Shown: positions 26,329-35,443, counted from the first letter of the stretch. The stretch is DNA of 43,497 bases from Hallerella sp964501065 (GCA_964501065.1 CAZCRF010000016.1:1-43497), one strand, 5' to 3'. The notes: generated by a model from the sequence alone, not told the origin. A program made the numbers and translations.

Positions 26329-26554
26329 AACTTTCCGTTACGATTCGGAGGCTGTCGGCAGGAAATTTTACGTTCCGGACGGAACTGTTACCGCTATGTC
26401 CGTCGAACGGACGGTCTTGAGCATTGTGCAGCGGAATGTTGCCCGTCCCCCATCATGACGCAGCCGCGAACGCCGAAGGCGTTAATCTCGCTACAGCAAA
26501 GAGATGCTTCGGGCTTTGCCCTCCACACTCCACCCTAAACTCTGACCAAGGCCA

Positions 26555-27538
26555 CTAATCCCCAGCGCCACGCCTCTCCGTCAAAAAGAAGAACGCGCCC
26601 CACAGGCTGACCGCCAGGCTCACCAAATAAGCGAGGAGTTGCACAACAACCGATTGCAGGCCGGGAACCCCGATGCGTTCAAAAAGCGACTGGGCGAGCA
26701 GTTCCCTCGGACCGAATCCGCCAATCGAAATCGGAAGCGCGCTGACCACAGCCACCATCGGAATGAAGAAGAAGTACCATGAAATATCGATTTCAAGCCC
26801 GACGGCGATTCCACAGAAGAAATGCACGACGATGCGCAAGCTCTGCGTCAATGCCGAAAGGAACGTGATTTGCAGCCACAGGCGAAAATCCCGAAACTGT
26901 TGAAACCTCTCTTGAAAGCGCAGAACGCGAACTTGCGCGGACTGCGGCAAGACGCTACCGGAAAACCAAGCGAGGATTTTCCCCAAGCGGCGGCTGAAAA
27001 GGGCCGCCAAGAGTACGCAAAACCCCAAGAACACCCACAGGGATGGCAGCAAAAAGAGCCGCTGGCCCGAATCGCGCACAAAAAAGAGGACACCGACCGC
27101 CAAAGCCAGCACGTTCAAAAAGAAAAGCCCGAAAAGCCTGTCGAACAAAGTCGCCGTCAGCCCACCCCCGACCGTCTTCTGGTCCCCCTGCACGCGGATA
27201 TCGTAAACCTTCTTCACGTCGCCGCCCACATTGCCCGGCATGAAGTTGTTGAAAAAAAGTCCCACGAAGTAGAGTTTCACCAAGTGCCAATAGCCCATCC
27301 GGACGTTTTGCCTGGAAAGCAGGAGCTTCCACTGCAAACATCCCGTGAAATTCGAGGCGAAGAGGCAGACCGCAGCCGCCAAAAGCGGCCAAACGGAAGA
27401 CGCCGAAAAAAGTTCCCAGATGTCGCTCGTCTCCCAACCGGGCGCGTTGACGATTTTTTTATAGACAAAGTAACCGGGGACCAGCGTGACCAGAAGCTTC
27501 AGGCAGAAGACCGCAACTGACTTGAACCGCTTGTTCAT
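26555..27538 (-). CDS. Lysylphosphatidylglycerol synthase TM-type (UPF0104) membrane protein
   Basis: A 327-aa inner-membrane protein with about eight hydrophobic segments. The family hallmarks are NNFMPGNVGGDVKKVY (about 97-112) and, near the C-terminus, SALPISIGGFGPRELLAQSLF. This is the membrane flippase-like half of MprF-type proteins without the aminoacyl-transferase half. Stand-alone members are often near lipid or glycan genes and their substrates are mostly unknown. ATG 27538 overlaps the stop of the upstream methyltransferase by ATGA, so the two are translationally coupled. Confidence 0.88.
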   Translation of the reverse strand: MNKRFKSVAVFCLKLLVTLVPGYFVYKKIVNAPGWETSDIWELFSASSVWPLLAAAVCLFASNFTGCLQWKLLLSRQNVRMGYWHLVKLYFVGLFFNNFMPGNVGGDVKKVYDIRVQGDQKTVGGGLTATLFDRLFGLFFLNVLALAVGVLFFVRDSGQRLFLLPSLWVFLGFCVLLAALFSRRLGKILAWFSGSVLPQSAQVRVLRFQERFQQFRDFRLWLQITFLSALTQSLRIVVHFFCGIAVGLEIDISWYFFFIPMVAVVSALPISIGGFGPRELLAQSLFERIGVPGLQSVVVQLLAYLVSLAVSLWGAFFFLTERRGAGD

Positions 27539-28323
27539 TTGCGGGGCTTTTCCGCCAAAATGCCGATAGACAGCTGCGTGTATCTGGCCAGGGGAACGCG
27601 GTCAAATGCGTCGAGCAGCGAATCCTTGGCCTTTTCGACAGCCGAGCCGCCGAGCGGATACTTGGGAAGCTCCACGTTGATTTTGAAGCAGGCCTCGCGC
27701 AGCATCCGGTAAAAAAGGTTCGGGCGCATCCAGTCCCCGTACTCATACTTCGGGACGAATCCCACCCGCTTCAAGAGATTTCGCAACTCCCCAATCGTGA
27801 ACTGGGTCTCCCAGCCGGCGAACCACTTCTTCATCGCAATCAAGATGTGCTTGATGACCGTGTAAAGGTGAAAGGTCTGCGGCACGTCGCAAAGGAGGAA
27901 TCCGCCGGGTTTCACGATGCGGAAATTTTCCGCAATCAAGGGGTCCGGGTTCACGAAATGCTCCGCAAGCCCTTGGTGAAAGACCAAGTCGAAAGTCCCG
28001 TCGGGGAACGGCGAATGGAAGGCGTCCCCGCGAATGCAGTGCAGATTCTCTTCAAGATGCTCGCGAACGCGCAAGGATTCCACGGTCTTCAGGCTTTCCG
28101 CCGAGAAATCGAGCACGTAGACGTCCGCGCCGCGCTTCGCCAACGCGGCGCTGTCCCTGCCGGAGCCCGGGCCCACTTCCAAGATTTTCATCCCCTCCAC
28201 ACGAGGGAAGTGCTTGTCTATCGTCCGGATGATTGTCGGCGACGCGGGGTAGACTTTCGAAAGATCCTTTTTGCGCGCCCAAAAACGATCCCAAACGGAT
28301 TGGTCTGGTTCATGAATTGACAT
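27535..28323 (-). CDS. Class I SAM-dependent methyltransferase
   Basis: A 262-aa methyltransferase with the Rossmann motif I ILEVGPGSGRDSAALAKRG, an acidic end of strand 2 (VYVLDFS), and motif IV FDLVFHQGLAEHF, then KPGGFLLCDVPQTF. It is of the Methyltransf_11/25 type that often acts on lipids, quinones or surface glycans. Coupling to the UPF0104 membrane protein suggests a lipid or envelope substrate, which is inference. I chose ATG 28323; the frame extends to 28404 but a perfect -10 sequence and dyad lie in that part. No ribosome site is seen. Confidence 0.8.
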   Translation of the reverse strand: MSIHEPDQSVWDRFWARKKDLSKVYPASPTIIRTIDKHFPRVEGMKILEVGPGSGRDSAALAKRGADVYVLDFSAESLKTVESLRVREHLEENLHCIRGDAFHSPFPDGTFDLVFHQGLAEHFVNPDPLIAENFRIVKPGGFLLCDVPQTFHLYTVIKHILIAMKKWFAGWETQFTIGELRNLLKRVGFVPKYEYGDWMRPNLFYRMLREACFKINVELPKYPLGGSAVEKAKDSLLDAFDRVPLARYTQLSIGILAEKPRK

Positions 28324-28325
28324 AA

Positions 28326-28352
28326 CGAGGAAATTATAGGAAAATTTCCTCG
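28326..28352 (-). promoter_or_regulatory. Perfect dyad over the -10 of the methyltransferase operon
   Basis: CGAGGAAATT (28326-28335) and AATTTCCTCG (28343-28352) are a perfect 10-bp inverted repeat with a 7-bp spacer. On the minus strand TATAAT (28338-28333) lies inside it, 9 nt before the start codon. It looks like a repressor operator covering the promoter; it could also be a 5' hairpin if transcription starts further upstream. Confidence 0.5.
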
Positions 28353-28530
28353 ACAAGACCCACAACTCCGAGCTCATCGTTCCGTCCAAGAATGTATTCA
28401 GCAATTTACAAGTTTGTCATAAAAAGAAGACTCGGCGGAGAAAATCGGCGACGGGAAAATTTTCCGCGATTCCCATTTTTGAAGAAAAAAGCCCAAATGC
28501 GCCCCTTGCCGTCCACAAAAATTCGTTTTT

Positions 28531-28560
28531 TTGCCATTTATAAATATTTTTACATTATAT
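28531..28560 (+). promoter_or_regulatory. Possible promoter of the sigma factor gene
   Basis: TTGCCA (28531-28536) and TTATAT (28555-28560) are 18 bp apart in a very AT-rich stretch. The leader would be about 44 nt with AAAGGAG before the gene. Other AT-rich words nearby could serve instead. Confidence 0.35.
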
Positions 28561-28610
28561 GGCACACTCCTTGCTTGAAAAAAAGCGATATTGTAGAAAG
28601 GAGAAAATAG

Positions 28611-29423
28611 ATGCACATAGATTCAACCGATGTCACCCTGAAACGCTACCTAGACGACATCCGCAAAACAGCCCCCCTTTCTCGAGACGAAGAACAGATT
28701 CTTTTCCAAAAAGCAAAAGAAGGCGACAAAATCGCCCGCCAAAAGTTGATCTCGGCCAATATGCGATTTGTTTTGAAAGTCGCCATCCAATACCGCGGAT
28801 GCCCCATCCCCCTGCCGGATTTGGTGAGCGAGGGCGCCATGGGACTGGTCCGCGCCATTGAAAGCTTCGAGCACACCCGCGGTCTCAAGTTCATCAGCTA
28901 CGGCGTATGGTGGATCAAAGCCTACATCACCCGCGCCATCAACGAACAAGGGAACTTGATTCGGCTCCCGGCGAACCAGCACTTGCGCGTGCGCAAGGCC
29001 CTTCACGAGCAGTCCCGCGGCAAGGAAATCAGCGAAGACATCCGGGAACTCATCCAAATCGGACAGCGCGGTGTCTCTTTCGACAGCCCGCTCAAAGCGG
29101 ATTCCAAGGCGACCTACGCCGAAGTCCTGGCCGACGGAGACGCCGTCAACCCCGAAGCCGATTCGGAAATCCAAAGCGTCGAGAACCTCTCCAAGGAACT
29201 CATGGAGCAGCTTCCCGAACGTGAAGCGAAAGTCATCGAGGGCATTTACGGCATCAACCAGGAAGCCCCACAGACCCTTCGCGAAGTCGGCGAATCCATG
29301 AACATTTCCCATGAACGCGTGCGCCAGTTGCGCGACCAGGCCCTGCGCCGCCTCCGCAAGTACAACAGCAAAGAATTCCTGCAAGAAAAGAAGGACGCGT
29401 TCCTCGCCGCCATCAACAAATAA
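28611..29423 (+). CDS. Sigma-70 family RNA polymerase sigma factor (RpoD-like, short)
   Basis: A 270-aa sigma factor without region 1.1. Region 1.2 is LKRYLDDIRKTAPLS. Region 2 has ANMRFVLKVAIQYRGCPIPLPDLVSEGAMGL and GLKFISYGVWWIKAYITRAI (core binding, -10 recognition and melting). Region 3 follows, and region 4 has LREVGESMNISHERVRQLRDQALRRL (helix-turn-helix for -35). The layout is that of the short primary-type sigma factors of Bacteroidetes and relatives; whether it is the main or an alternative factor cannot be decided here. AAAGGAG lies 7 nt before ATG. A strong terminator follows. Confidence 0.92.
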   Translation: MHIDSTDVTLKRYLDDIRKTAPLSRDEEQILFQKAKEGDKIARQKLISANMRFVLKVAIQYRGCPIPLPDLVSEGAMGLVRAIESFEHTRGLKFISYGVWWIKAYITRAINEQGNLIRLPANQHLRVRKALHEQSRGKEISEDIRELIQIGQRGVSFDSPLKADSKATYAEVLADGDAVNPEADSEIQSVENLSKELMEQLPEREAKVIEGIYGINQEAPQTLREVGESMNISHERVRQLRDQALRRLRKYNSKEFLQEKKDAFLAAINK

Positions 29424-29440
29424 AGGGGCAAATTTCGAAG

Positions 29441-29467
29441 AAGACCGGATTTCCTCCGGTCTTTTTT
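29441..29467 (+). terminator. Rho-independent terminator after the sigma gene
   Basis: AAGACCGGA (29441-29449) and TCCGGTCTT (29455-29463) form a perfect 9-bp stem with a 5-nt loop, running into a T-run (29462-29467). The convergent trmB gene ends 5 bp away and may share it. Confidence 0.85.
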
Positions 29468-29472
29468 GACGG

Positions 29473-30171
29473 TCAACGGCCGTCAGCCCGGTCGGCGGTC
29501 ACCCGCCACAGCGCATGGCCGCTTTCCTGGAATTTCTTTTCAAACGCGGAAAGGGGGACTTCCGGGACGAAACGTTCTTGGCGAATCTCGGCGGGCAAAT
29601 TCAACCGTTCGGACGCGAGCCGCCAGGCATATGAGAATTCGTCCGCGTAGATTTTCCAATTGGTGCGCATTTCCATTCGCGGGGAGAGCTTCACCAAGGC
29701 GGGGAAGACGGGATGCCCGTAAAAGCGGTAACCCAACTCGGACTTCTTCGGCCAAGGATTCGGGTAATACAGCGCGTGGTGACGGACATTCCACTTCGCC
29801 TCCAAGGCCAGCCGCCAGAAATCGACGAGTTCCGCGCGCACGTAGAACACATTCGACGGCATTCGCCCGGACCTTTCCGCCCGGGAGTCGGCCTTCGCCA
29901 AGCGGACTTCCGATTTGTCCACCCCGATGACCGGATTCCCGGGGAATCTTCGCGAAAGCGCCAAGGTCGAAAGTCCCGTGCCGCAACCGGAATCGAGCAC
30001 GACGGGTTCCCGAAAATTCCGGAGGAACTCTTCCGCGTTTTCAAACGCCAAACGCGTATGCTCGGCGACAGGACGCCTGTATTCCGATTCGATGTAGCGC
30101 AAGACCGACTTTTCCAAATCCGGGTGGATTCCCTCTTGGTCCGTCTCGACCTGTTTCGAGTTTCCCGTCAT
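29473..30171 (-). CDS. trmB: tRNA (guanine-N7-)-methyltransferase TrmB-like
   Basis: A 232-aa SAM-dependent enzyme that makes m7G46 in tRNA. Motif I is VVLDSGCGTGLSTLAL and the acidic end of strand 2 is VIGVDKSEVRL. The family signature is YYPNPWPKKSEL with RFYGHPVFPAL, corresponding to the PDPWPK-type catalytic loop. The C-terminal half lacks unusual features. ATG 30171 overlaps the radical SAM stop by ATGA, so it ends a MATE/radical SAM/trmB operon. Confidence 0.85.
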   Translation of the reverse strand: MTGNSKQVETDQEGIHPDLEKSVLRYIESEYRRPVAEHTRLAFENAEEFLRNFREPVVLDSGCGTGLSTLALSRRFPGNPVIGVDKSEVRLAKADSRAERSGRMPSNVFYVRAELVDFWRLALEAKWNVRHHALYYPNPWPKKSELGYRFYGHPVFPALVKLSPRMEMRTNWKIYADEFSYAWRLASERLNLPAEIRQERFVPEVPLSAFEKKFQESGHALWRVTADRADGR

Positions 30172-31025
30172 TTAAACCTCCTCGCAAAGGGGCAGCGCAT
30201 GCAAAACGGTTCCACGAGCCTGTGCTGCAAAAAGCCCGCGCGCATGCGGGACGCCCTTCCGCCGTCAAAGATGGAGTCAAAAGTCTCTTCGGGGAATTTC
30301 CCCAGCGGGATGCTCCCCCGATAATCCAAGCAACACGGCACAACCCTCCCGTCGTAAAGGACGGCGCATTGGTCGAGAAGGCCGCGGCACGAGCCGTGTT
30401 CGCGCAGACTTCCCGTTCCGTCCGGCCAGGAGAATCGACTGTCCCGGTGCAAGTAAAGCCGCCCCGCAATCGGATAGCTTTTGTGGCGCACCGAGAATTC
30501 GCCGAGAGAAATGTCCGCGCCGAACTCTTCGGAGAGGATGCGGACGACTTCTGCGTTCCAGTCGGCGGACAGAGCGTCCGACGAATCGTTCCAAAGACGA
30601 AAGTTCAGATACACATCGGGCCGTTCCGCGGCAAGCCTCTCGGCAAAGCGGAGAGTCTCGTTCAAATGCGACAAGGCTTTCTTGCGCGGGAGGTAGGCGT
30701 AGGCATGGGTGGAAAAGTTGACTTGCCTCAAGGAAATCTCCGAAAGGAGGCTCTCCGCATGGCGGGCAATCAAAATGCCGTTGGTCGTCAAGTTCAACCG
30801 AAAGCCGAACGGATGGATTTTGCGCAAAATCTCCGAAAATCGCGGATGCAAAAGCGGTTCGCCCAAAACGTGCAAGAAGATTTCATCCACATGCCCCCGC
30901 AAGGAGCCCAGAACCTGTTCAAAGAGCTGCGGGGACATTTCCCCATTGCCGCCAAATTCGCCGTTCGGGCAAAAGGGGCAGGCCAAGTTGCAACGTTCCG
31001 TAATTTCCACGTAGGCGTATTTCAC
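30168..31025 (-). CDS. Radical SAM protein with SPASM-like C-terminus
   Basis: A 285-aa radical SAM enzyme. The cluster motif CNLACPFC (Cys 12, 16, 19) begins almost at the N-terminus. HVLGEPLLHPRF and LNLTTNGILI are the usual GGEP-like and strand motifs. The C-terminal part has further Cys residues (SCRGLLDQCAVLYDGRVVPCCLDYRG and CMRCPFA) that fit a second, SPASM-like cluster. The substrate is unknown; such proteins modify peptides or act in cofactor synthesis. It starts 13 bp after the MATE gene and overlaps trmB. Confidence 0.85.
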   Translation of the reverse strand: MKYAYVEITERCNLACPFCPNGEFGGNGEMSPQLFEQVLGSLRGHVDEIFLHVLGEPLLHPRFSEILRKIHPFGFRLNLTTNGILIARHAESLLSEISLRQVNFSTHAYAYLPRKKALSHLNETLRFAERLAAERPDVYLNFRLWNDSSDALSADWNAEVVRILSEEFGADISLGEFSVRHKSYPIAGRLYLHRDSRFSWPDGTGSLREHGSCRGLLDQCAVLYDGRVVPCCLDYRGSIPLGKFPEETFDSIFDGGRASRMRAGFLQHRLVEPFCMRCPFARRFK

Positions 31026-31038
31026 GCAAGGCCTTCGG

Positions 31039-32412
31039 TCAGGAGCGCAGCTTCTTCAAATCGAACTTGAGCAGGACGGCGGCCAGGATGGCGGACACCG
31101 TGTCGGAAATCGGCGCGGCCATGAAAACCCCGTGCAAATGGAAGAAGAGCGGCATGATGAGCAGAAAGGGAATCAGCAGAATCAGCTGGCGGCTCATGTT
31201 CAAAAGCATCGAGCGGCCGGGTTTCCCCGTCCCTTGAAAATAGTTTCCGCAAATCATCCCGACGGCAATCATCGGCAAGGCAAAGAGGAATGTGCGCATC
31301 GCCTTGCTCGAAAGTTCCAAAAGGGCGACATTGTCCGCGCTGAAAAAATGCACGAACCATTCGGCGTTCGTCTGCACCAAGACCCAGCAAAGAGTCATCC
31401 ACCCGACACTCACGACGAGCATCACCTTGAGAGTCTGCTTCACGCGAGGGAAGAGCTTCGCCCCGTAATTGTATCCGATGATGGGCTGCCCGCCTTGCAC
31501 GAATCCCATGACGGGCATGATGAGCATCATCGCGATGCTGTTTGCGATACCGAATGCGGAAACGGCCATGTCCCCGCCATAAGAAGATTCGTTCCCGTAG
31601 TGGACCAGGCTTTTGTTCAAGATGACGTTCATCATGCTGTTGCAGATTTGCATGATGCTCGGAGGAAGCCCCATGATGAAAATGCGGCGCACGTAGGGAA
31701 AGCTCAAGCGCATCCATTTCAAAGAAATCTTGATGGGAGTCGATTTCTTGAAGAAGAATTGCATCACGAAAAGCGTCGTCACGCATTGGGAAAGCACCGT
31801 CGCCCAAGCCGCGCCCTCGATTCCCCAGCGAAACCGGATGATGAACAGCCAATCGAAAAAGATGTTCAGCCCCGCGCCGATCAAATTGCGGCACATCGCC
31901 GTCTTCGGATGCCCCAGCGAACGGATGAAGTGGTTCATGCCGGGAGTCACCGTCTGGAAAACAGCCCCGAACAGAATGATCCGCATATAGGAAGACGCAT
32001 AGGGGAGCGTCTCTTCGCTAGCCCCGAAGGCGCGCAAGAGCGGATCCATGAAAATTTCGCCGAGAGTGAGCGAAACCAACGCCATGAGAATCAACAGCGT
32101 GAAGGAATTGTTCAAAATCAGAGCGGCCTGCCCGTACTTCTTTTCACCGAGACGAATGGCGAAAAGGGTGTTTCCGCCGACGCCGATGATGATGGACAAC
32201 GCCATGATGAAAATGCTGATGGGAAAGCAGAGCGTGATTCCCGCGATGCCGAGGTAGCCGACCCCCGCCGCGACAAAGTAACGGTCCGTGATGTTGTAGA
32301 GGGATTCCACAATCATACTGACTATCGAGGGAACGGAAAACGCCAAAAGCAAGCGGGGAACGCTCGCCGTACCAATCGTATTCAAACGGGAAGATTCAAA
32401 CTGAAAAGACAC
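31039..32412 (-). CDS. MATE family efflux transporter
   Basis: A 457-aa inner-membrane protein with about 12 hydrophobic segments in two halves. The first half has LLLAFSVPSIVSMIVESLYNITDRYFV and GNTLFAIRLGEKKYGQA. The second has SAFGIANSIAMMLIMPVMGFVQGGQPIIGYNYGA, the standard MatE repeats. It probably exports cationic organic compounds against Na+ or H+. The start is GTG 32412, preceded by TAACTTTG and five bases, with no ribosome site. It leads an operon with the radical SAM gene and trmB; whether it exports a radical SAM product is speculation. Confidence 0.92.
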   Translation of the reverse strand: MSFQFESSRLNTIGTASVPRLLLAFSVPSIVSMIVESLYNITDRYFVAAGVGYLGIAGITLCFPISIFIMALSIIIGVGGNTLFAIRLGEKKYGQAALILNNSFTLLILMALVSLTLGEIFMDPLLRAFGASEETLPYASSYMRIILFGAVFQTVTPGMNHFIRSLGHPKTAMCRNLIGAGLNIFFDWLFIIRFRWGIEGAAWATVLSQCVTTLFVMQFFFKKSTPIKISLKWMRLSFPYVRRIFIMGLPPSIMQICNSMMNVILNKSLVHYGNESSYGGDMAVSAFGIANSIAMMLIMPVMGFVQGGQPIIGYNYGAKLFPRVKQTLKVMLVVSVGWMTLCWVLVQTNAEWFVHFFSADNVALLELSSKAMRTFLFALPMIAVGMICGNYFQGTGKPGRSMLLNMSRQLILLIPFLLIMPLFFHLHGVFMAAPISDTVSAILAAVLLKFDLKKLRS

Positions 32413-32541
32413 GGCGGCAAAGTTAAAAAATTTCCGAGAACTTTGCGAACGGTAAACAGAGCCTCACCCTACAGAGCGAGAGCCGCCCACCCGCCGACAA
32501 GGCAGACGACGGGACGGGCAAACCGCCCCGAAGCAAAAGGC

Positions 32542-34227
32542 TCAGCGCGCGTAGAACTCGCGGACTTTTTCGACGACGTCGACTAAATTGACCATGGTCA
32601 CCTCCTTCTCCGAGCGGAGCTTCCATTCGACTTGTCCGTTCGCAAGGCCTTTCTTGCCGAGGGCAATCCGGACGGGGACGCCCCAAAGGTCCGCATCCTT
32701 GAACTTGACGCCCGCGCGTTCGTCGCGGTCATCGACAAGCACTTCGAAGCCCGCGTCGGAAAGTTCCTTCTCCAACTTGTCCGCGACTTCGGCATCCTTG
32801 GTGATGTTCACGATTTCCACCTGGAACGGCGCAATTTCCTTCGGCCACACGGGTCCGAAGTCATCGTGGCTGTTTTCGACGACTGCCGCCATGAGACGCC
32901 CGATTCCGATGCCATAACAGCCCATGACAATCGGCTCGCTCTTCCCTTCCGGAGTGAGGAATGTCGCCCCCATGCTGCTCGAAAATTTCGTGCCGAGCTT
33001 GAAGATGTTCCCGAGTTCGATGCCGCGCGTCTCGGACAGGGGCTTCCCGCATTCCGGGCATTTGCAGCCTTCTTCCGCTTCGGCGATGTCCGCGACCAGG
33101 AATTTTCCCATATCGCGCTTGGGCGTGCAGTGGATGTAGTGGAACCCTTTCTCGTTTGCTCCGACGACGATATCCGTCGCCTCTTCGAGAGCCTTGTCGA
33201 CGACGACCAATGTGTCCTTCGCGCCGATGGGGCTTGCAAACCCCGGGGCCATCCCGCATTTTTCGATTAGGGAATCTTCCGCCGGGTAAAGTTCCTTCGC
33301 CTTGAGCAAGTTGTGCAGCTTGATTTCGGAAACGTCCAAATTCCCCGGAACGACGCACGTCACCAGTTTGCCGTTGAAGTCGAAGAAGACGCACTTCCCC
33401 GTCGCTTCGGGCTTCACGCCGAGGAATGCACACAACTCTTCGATTGTCGAAGCTTCCGGGGTTGCGACCTTTTCCAGGGCGGCTTCCGCGTCGCCGCGAT
33501 GAGGCTCGCGCTCGAACGTGGCGATTTCCCTGTTCGCCTGGTATCCGCAATGCTTGCAGAGAATCAAGTAATCCTCGCCGTTTGCCGCGTCGAGCATGAA
33601 TTCGTGGGCCACCTTGCCGCCCATGATGCCCGTGTCGGATTGGACGATGACCGGTTCAATGCCCACCCGGCGGAAAATCCGTTGATAAGCCTTGTATTCC
33701 TCTTCGTAGTGCCTGTCCAAATCCTCTTGGGAGGTGTGGAAGCTGTAAGCGTCCTTCATCAAAAACTCCCGGACGCGGATGAGGCCGCCGCGCGCACGGG
33801 CTTCGTCGCGATACTTCGTCTTGAACTGGTAGAGCATCACCGGGAGCTGCTTGTAACTCGAAACGACGTAGCGCACCAAATCGGTCATCGCCTCTTCGTG
33901 GGTCATCGCCAAGACCATGTTATGATTATTCCTGTCCTTGAAGCGGAGAAGTTCCTCGCCAATCGCCGTATAGCGACCGGATTCGTTCCAAAGTTCCGCC
34001 GTTTGCACGACGGGCAAGTCCACTTCCATGCCGCCGATGGCCTCCATCTCCTCGCGAATGAGCCGTTCAATCTTCTTGAGTACGCGGAACCCCATCGGCA
34101 AGTAGCTGAAAATGCCCGTCGATACGGGTTTGATGTAACCGCCGCGCATCAAAAAGATGTGGCTGGGCATTGTCGCGTCGCTAGGAGTTTCGCGGAGAGT
34201 GGTGTAAAAATACTTGGAGAGCTTCAT
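32542..34227 (-). CDS. proS: Prolyl-tRNA synthetase, bacterial type
   Basis: A 561-aa class II aminoacyl-tRNA synthetase that charges tRNA-Pro. The N-terminus (ATMPSHIFLMRGGYIKPVSTGIFSYLPMG) is typical. Motif 2 is KYRDEARARGGLIRVREFLMKDAYSFH. Residues about 225-385 are the YbaK-like editing insertion that removes Ala-tRNA. Motif 3 is CYGIGIGRLMAAVVE. The anticodon-binding domain closes the protein. ATG 34227 has no clear ribosome site. It is divergent from the thioredoxin lipoprotein gene with 64 bp between starts. Confidence 0.97.
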   Translation of the reverse strand: MKLSKYFYTTLRETPSDATMPSHIFLMRGGYIKPVSTGIFSYLPMGFRVLKKIERLIREEMEAIGGMEVDLPVVQTAELWNESGRYTAIGEELLRFKDRNNHNMVLAMTHEEAMTDLVRYVVSSYKQLPVMLYQFKTKYRDEARARGGLIRVREFLMKDAYSFHTSQEDLDRHYEEEYKAYQRIFRRVGIEPVIVQSDTGIMGGKVAHEFMLDAANGEDYLILCKHCGYQANREIATFEREPHRGDAEAALEKVATPEASTIEELCAFLGVKPEATGKCVFFDFNGKLVTCVVPGNLDVSEIKLHNLLKAKELYPAEDSLIEKCGMAPGFASPIGAKDTLVVVDKALEEATDIVVGANEKGFHYIHCTPKRDMGKFLVADIAEAEEGCKCPECGKPLSETRGIELGNIFKLGTKFSSSMGATFLTPEGKSEPIVMGCYGIGIGRLMAAVVENSHDDFGPVWPKEIAPFQVEIVNITKDAEVADKLEKELSDAGFEVLVDDRDERAGVKFKDADLWGVPVRIALGKKGLANGQVEWKLRSEKEVTMVNLVDVVEKVREFYAR

Positions 34228-34291
34228 AGTGGGAAAAAACTTAGAAAATTTGCTACTTTATGCAAAAAACAAATGCCAAGGAGGCATTAAA

Positions 34292-35443
34292 ATGAAGTTA
34301 CGCCCAATGGCCCTTGCCGCAGCCGCGACTGTTCTTATCGCCTGCAATCTGCAAGACAAGAGCGACACGTTCAAAATCGGCCAGGATTCCGACGACACGG
34401 CCAAGATAGCCTACATGCTAGGCGTCCAATTCGGGCGTCAAACGTACGGCATCACCCAAAACGCTCTCGAATTCACCCTGGACGACCGGGAGTTCAACAA
34501 CGCCATCGTCGACGGGGCGAAAATGGTGACGGATTCGGGCTTCAAAATCAAATACCCGGATTCCTCCATGATGCAAATCGTCATGATGATGAACTCCAGG
34601 GCGAGCGCACTCCAAGCCGCCAAAGCTCCCCTTCCGGCGAAAAAGGACTCCACGGATTCCACCGCCGCGCCAAAGCTCCCGGAAAAACCGGCCCCGATGA
34701 CCGCCGAACAGGCGAACAAGGCTTCTTACCTTCTCGGCGTCCAATTCGGGCAGCAGTTCGCCTCCATCTCCAAACAGGCGGAAATGGACTTGAACATCGA
34801 AGCGTTCCGCCAATCCATCCAGGATGCCCGGGCGAAGGCGGCGGACACGGCGAAAGCCCTCCAACTCTCCGAAGACACCCTCAAGGCGGTCGGGCAACGC
34901 TTCCAAGCCATCATGCTCGAAAAGCGGAAAGCGGCCATTGAAAAAGCCAAAAAAGAAGAACAGATGGTGAAAGAGAAAGTGGCGGGGCTCCGCGGCGACA
35001 CTCTTTCCGACGGCACCCAGGCGAAGCTGAATTACACGGTGGGCGTCACCGGGGTGAACGTTTCCGCCAAGAATTTCGAAGCCTACGCCGACAAAAATCT
35101 CTTCGTCTTCTACTTCTCCACGACCTGCGGACACTGCCGCAAGGCGACTCCGGACGTCAAGGCGCTCGCGGAACAGTTCAAGGACAAGGGCATCAAGACC
35201 GTGGCGGTCGCGAGCGGCGGGAACAACAAGCGCGACATCCGCAGCTTCATCGAAGAGCACAAGCTAGACGAAGCGGCAATCGACGTCTTCTTCGACGAGG
35301 AGCGCGAATTCGGCGAACTTTACAGCGACGGCTACGTCCCCAAGGTTTACATCGTCAAGGCGGACGGTTCGCTCAGCACGTTCAAGAACTTCGAAGCCCA
35401 AAAGGACTCCATCGCGGCGGAACTTTCCAAACTGGCCAAGTGA
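34292..35443 (+). CDS. Lipoprotein with FKBP_N-type domains fused to thioredoxin-like domain
   Basis: A 383-aa lipoprotein with lipobox VLIAC, Cys 18. Two segments resemble the Mip/FKBP_N dimerisation domain: IAYMLGVQFGRQ (about 33-44) and ASYLLGVQFGQQF (about 148-160), with a long helix after the second (AIEKAKKEEQMVKEKV). The expected FKBP catalytic domain is missing. In its place is a TlpA-type thioredoxin domain with STTCGHCRK (CGHC at 279-282) and the cis-Pro region YVPKVYIVKADG. The protein probably acts in periplasmic disulfide or redox chemistry as a dimer. AAGGAGG precedes ATG 34292. A terminator separates it from pepT. Confidence 0.82.
   Translation: MKLRPMALAAAATVLIACNLQDKSDTFKIGQDSDDTAKIAYMLGVQFGRQTYGITQNALEFTLDDREFNNAIVDGAKMVTDSGFKIKYPDSSMMQIVMMMNSRASALQAAKAPLPAKKDSTDSTAAPKLPEKPAPMTAEQANKASYLLGVQFGQQFASISKQAEMDLNIEAFRQSIQDARAKAADTAKALQLSEDTLKAVGQRFQAIMLEKRKAAIEKAKKEEQMVKEKVAGLRGDTLSDGTQAKLNYTVGVTGVNVSAKNFEAYADKNLFVFYFSTTCGHCRKATPDVKALAEQFKDKGIKTVAVASGGNNKRDIRSFIEEHKLDEAAIDVFFDEEREFGELYSDGYVPKVYIVKADGSLSTFKNFEAQKDSIAAELSKLAK

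Larger units (their letters stand above)
26194..26554. other. Gene-free region with dyads and a repeat copy
   Basis: Besides the leader elements of the lipoprotein gene, this stretch holds two perfect dyads: GTTCCG-GA-CGGAAC (26372-26385) and GTCCGT-CGA-ACGGAC (26398-26412). At about 26460-26515 it has the reverse complement of the repeat seen at 21940-21985 (GAACGCCGAAGGCGTTAATC core). No gene is seen. Confidence 0.6.
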
